A stretch of DNA of 64,000 nucleotides from positions 53,136 through 117,135 of the IMG/VR virus record IMGVR_UViG_3300032296_004087; one strand, written 5' to 3'. Position numbers and translations under genes: made by a program. Position 1 is the first letter of the stretch, and the number at the start of each line of letters is the position of its first letter. The notes beneath the pieces are model-generated. The model was not told where the DNA came from, ran no database searches, and saw nothing but the letters and a program-made list of their open reading frames with translations. The DNA comes from a virus. Below are positions 62,697 to 64,000 of the stretch, piece after piece.

Positions 62697-62715
62697 CAAT
62701 AAACTAAAAATTGCT

Positions 62716-62738
62716 CAATAAACTAATGAGGTTTATTG
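62716..62738 (+). terminator. Perfect hairpin CAATAAAC/GTTTATTG
   Basis: 8-bp stem, 7-nt loop, downstream of tRNA-Lys; may be a processing or termination signal. Confidence 0.5.
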
Positions 62739-62857
62739 TAACAAAAAGAAGTTTACTAAACACTTTTAACTCAGATAAAAAATGTCGAAAATTCAACTCT
62801 TTCAAGGTGAACGATTTGACAATATAAAATTGATTTTCTATTATTGACAAACATCAG

Positions 62858-62934
62858 GGGCCTGTAGCTCAGACGGTTAGAGCGAGAAACTCATAATTTC
62901 GAGGTCGCGGGTTCGATTCCTGCCAGGCCCACCA
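62858..62934 (+). tRNA. tRNA-Met (anticodon CAT), CCA encoded
   Basis: Acceptor GGGCCTG/CAGGCCC, anticodon loop CTCATAA, T-arm CGGG-TTCGATT-CCTG, 3' ACCA encoded, unlike the other tRNAs. The top anticodon-stem pair is mismatched. Cannot tell elongator, initiator or lysidine-type Ile from sequence alone. Confidence 0.9.
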
Positions 62935-62946
62935 ACATATACCCTT

Positions 62947-63435
62947 ATGACCCAAGAAGAATTACTAAATTTAATAAGACAACAGGAAAACCCCCTCCTT
63001 CTACTAGTGGGAACTTTAAACCTGTATAAAAAAGAAAATGGTTTCGAACAAGACTTGTTAACACCAGGATTTATTAAAGAATGGATGGTGTCTGAAATTC
63101 TCGACCATAAATGTCATAAGACAAAACATGGCGCTGATGCATATTCTAAGGACGGTAAAGAAAAGTACGAATACCTCTCTTGTAAAGAGGGGGGGACCTT
63201 TCAACTTGACAGAATCCACGAAGACAACCTTCATAGAGTCGAAAGAAACGATGCATTCTTTTTCGCCTTGTTTGATAAAAAGGATGGTCTAACTTGTAAG
63301 AATATTTGGAAATGTACAACTGACAAGGTTTTGGAAATTGTTAAAACCAAAATAGAGTCATCTAAGAAGAAATCTTCTAAACATGTTTCTATAAGTTTGT
63401 CTTGGGTTGAACAAAATTCAGAAAAAGTTTTTTAG
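62947..63435 (+). CDS. Hypothetical protein, 162 residues
   Basis: MTQEELLNLIRQQENPLLLL, then basic alpha/beta with Cys/His pairs (HKCHKTKH, CKEGG, CKNIWKC) that could bind zinc, ending ISLSWVEQNSEKVF. Located between tRNA-Met and the structured RNA. Could be involved in RNA biology by position, but no domain is recognised. Confidence 0.75.
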   Translation: MTQEELLNLIRQQENPLLLLVGTLNLYKKENGFEQDLLTPGFIKEWMVSEILDHKCHKTKHGADAYSKDGKEKYEYLSCKEGGTFQLDRIHEDNLHRVERNDAFFFALFDKKDGLTCKNIWKCTTDKVLEIVKTKIESSKKKSSKHVSISLSWVEQNSEKVF

Positions 63436-63462
63436 ACATTTGGTTTTATAAAAATGTCGACA

Positions 63463-63470
63463 TATATTTG
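63463..63470 (+). promoter_or_regulatory. Host-like -7 box TATATTTG before RNA cluster
   Basis: Precedes the unassigned structured RNA and downstream tRNAs. Confidence 0.72.
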
Positions 63471-63476
63471 TGGTGT

Positions 63477-63668
63477 TGTTAAGACATAAGGTCTTTGAAA
63501 TGTTAAAAACAAATAACGGTTGGTAGTAACAATGCGTGAGTTGACAGTATGGGAGAGCATATCGCAAGGGTACACACTAAGAATTTACCCTCTCTCTAAT
63601 GGTGTGTGAAGCTGGACTTCTTAAATGGGGTTAGGCGAGATTCCTGATAAAGTCAACTACTACCAACT
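63477..63668 (+). ncRNA. Unassigned structured RNA with pseudoknot
   Basis: No coding frame. After a leading hairpin AAGAC/GTCTT (63481-63495), a closing helix GTTGGTAGTA/TACTACCAAC (63519-63528 and 63658-63667) and GTTGAC/GTCAAC (63540-63545 and 63652-63657) enclose a core. The core has GGGAGAG/CTCTCTC (63551-63557, 63590-63596), GGTA/TACC (63569-63572, 63586-63589), a pseudoknot CACACTA/TGGTGTG (63573-63579, 63600-63606), and hairpin GAAG-CTGGA-CTTC. tRNA-Leu starts 5 nt later, so RNase P cleavage would define its 3' end. Not tmRNA, 6S or SRP RNA by features I know. Confidence 0.72.
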
Positions 63669-63672
63669 AAGT

Positions 63673-63753
63673 GCCGGTGTGGTGGAATGGTAGACACGGA
63701 TGCCTTAGGAGCATCTGCTTTTTAGCGTGGGGGTTCGAGTCCCTCTTCCGGTA
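63673..63753 (+). tRNA. tRNA-Leu (anticodon TAG)
   Basis: Anticodon stem GATGC/GCATC with loop CTTAGGA, long variable arm, T-arm GGGG-TTCGAGT-CCCT. The acceptor GCCGGTG/TTCCGGT has one mismatch and wobbles at its inner end. Confidence 0.85.
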
Positions 63754-63760
63754 CAAAAAT

Positions 63761-63858
63761 GGTGTGGTAGCTCAGGTGGAGTACTCATATGATACTCCCA
63801 TGGTAGAGCAAGTCCGTGAAAAAGACCGTGCCGCGTGGTTCGAATCCCGCTCACACCA
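63761..63858 (+). tRNA. tRNA-Phe-like (GAA) with hairpin inserted in the D-loop
   Basis: Acceptor GGTGTGG/TCACACC, D-stem GCTC/GAGC, anticodon loop GTGAAAA, T-loop TTCGAAT. The D-loop is 32 nt instead of about 8. It contains GGAGTA-CTCATATGA-TACTCC, a self-complementary insert bounded by TGG on both sides. The anticodon stem has two mismatches and the T-stem a bulged T. Either a disrupted tRNA or one that needs insert removal. Confidence 0.6.
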
Positions 63859-63889
63859 CAAAATGGAAAAAGTTTACATTTTATTATAG

Positions 63890-64000
63890 TCAGGTGGCGG
63901 AATGGTAGACGCTTAGATTTATACAAGAACAGGTCGTATGTTATGAATTACGATACTAAATGTATGGGTGTTTTTCACTTACAATACAATACAGGTTCGA
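63890..64000 (+). tRNA. tRNA-like RNA with expanded central region, cut by window edge
   Basis: Starts with a Leu/Ser-type 5' half (GGTGGCGGAATGGTAGACGC) and reaches a T-loop GGTTCGA at the window edge. About 75 nt lie between, more than a normal long variable arm allows. The interval has short stems TCGTA/TACGA and GTG-TTTTT-CAC. The 3' acceptor is outside the window, so completeness cannot be judged. Confidence 0.5.

Noticed and set aside
62782-62850. 21-codon ORF resembling the start of BRO-type proteins
   Set aside because: Too short and without a promoter; similarity rests on a handful of residues.
63477-63668. tmRNA, 6S RNA or group I intron
   Set aside because: No Ala-type acceptor or tag frame, no simple central bubble, and no recognisable P3-P7 core.

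Overview
The window looks like an accessory and structural-protein arm of a large tailed phage infecting a member of the Bacteroidota. The DNA is AT-rich and densely packed with about 115 mostly short genes on both strands. It contains a ClpP-like protease, thymidylate synthase, a GH19 endolysin, holin-like membrane proteins, an HNH nuclease, sugar-modifying enzymes, tRNAs and many orphan proteins. I see no terminase, portal, major capsid or DNA polymerase, so the taxonomic call is an inference. The host call rests on two things: the -7 box TAnnTTTG (TATATTTG or TATCTTTG) before many genes and RNAs, and the near absence of Shine-Dalgarno sequences.

Layout. 1-1.2 kb: a partial gene and a DNA methyltransferase. 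1.1-3.0 kb: GC-homopolymer and hairpin-rich DNA with tiny genes. 3.0-7 kb: a cassette of five paralogous 20-residue-repeat (LRR-like) proteins. 7-13 kb: methyltransferases and tagged virion-type proteins, including a probable ADP-ribosyltransferase. 13-17 kb: cREC, secreted protein, glycosyltransferases and a GH16 glycanase. 17-32 kb: small orphan genes, a peptidoglycan-binding protein, endolysin, sulfotransferase-like gene and membrane proteins. 32-45 kb: largely minus-strand genes (phosphoesterase, thyA, sugar epimerase-like, 2OG-Fe(II) oxygenases, GT17). 45-50 kb: large tagged proteins. 50-55.6 kb: minus-strand clpP, two carbamoyltransferases and HNH. 55.8-64 kb: an RNA-rich end with an RNase P RNA, canonical and aberrant tRNAs and an unassigned structured RNA.

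Two promoter classes are visible. The host-like TAnnTTTG box often lies exactly 4 nt before ATG. A phage-type TATTTAT box often lies 4-6 nt before ATG. Both spacings imply leaderless or nearly leaderless mRNAs. The TATTTAT genes preferentially encode proteins with a short amphipathic N-terminal segment followed by [LI]-x-E, often then Q or S. This resembles the capsid-targeting sequence and prohead-protease site of T4 internal proteins. I infer a late regulon of packaged, possibly injected, proteins.

The most striking RNA find is a compact (about 230 nt) bacterial-type RNase P RNA at 62310-62542. Its P1, P2 and P4 pairings, including the bulged U of P4, can be traced by hand. It sits among phage tRNAs, several of them abnormal: a 6-nt anticodon loop, a 60-nt tRNA-like RNA, a roughly 40-nt remnant, a D-loop hairpin insertion, and one expanded copy cut by the window edge. 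No database or folding software was used; all family names come from motif recognition.
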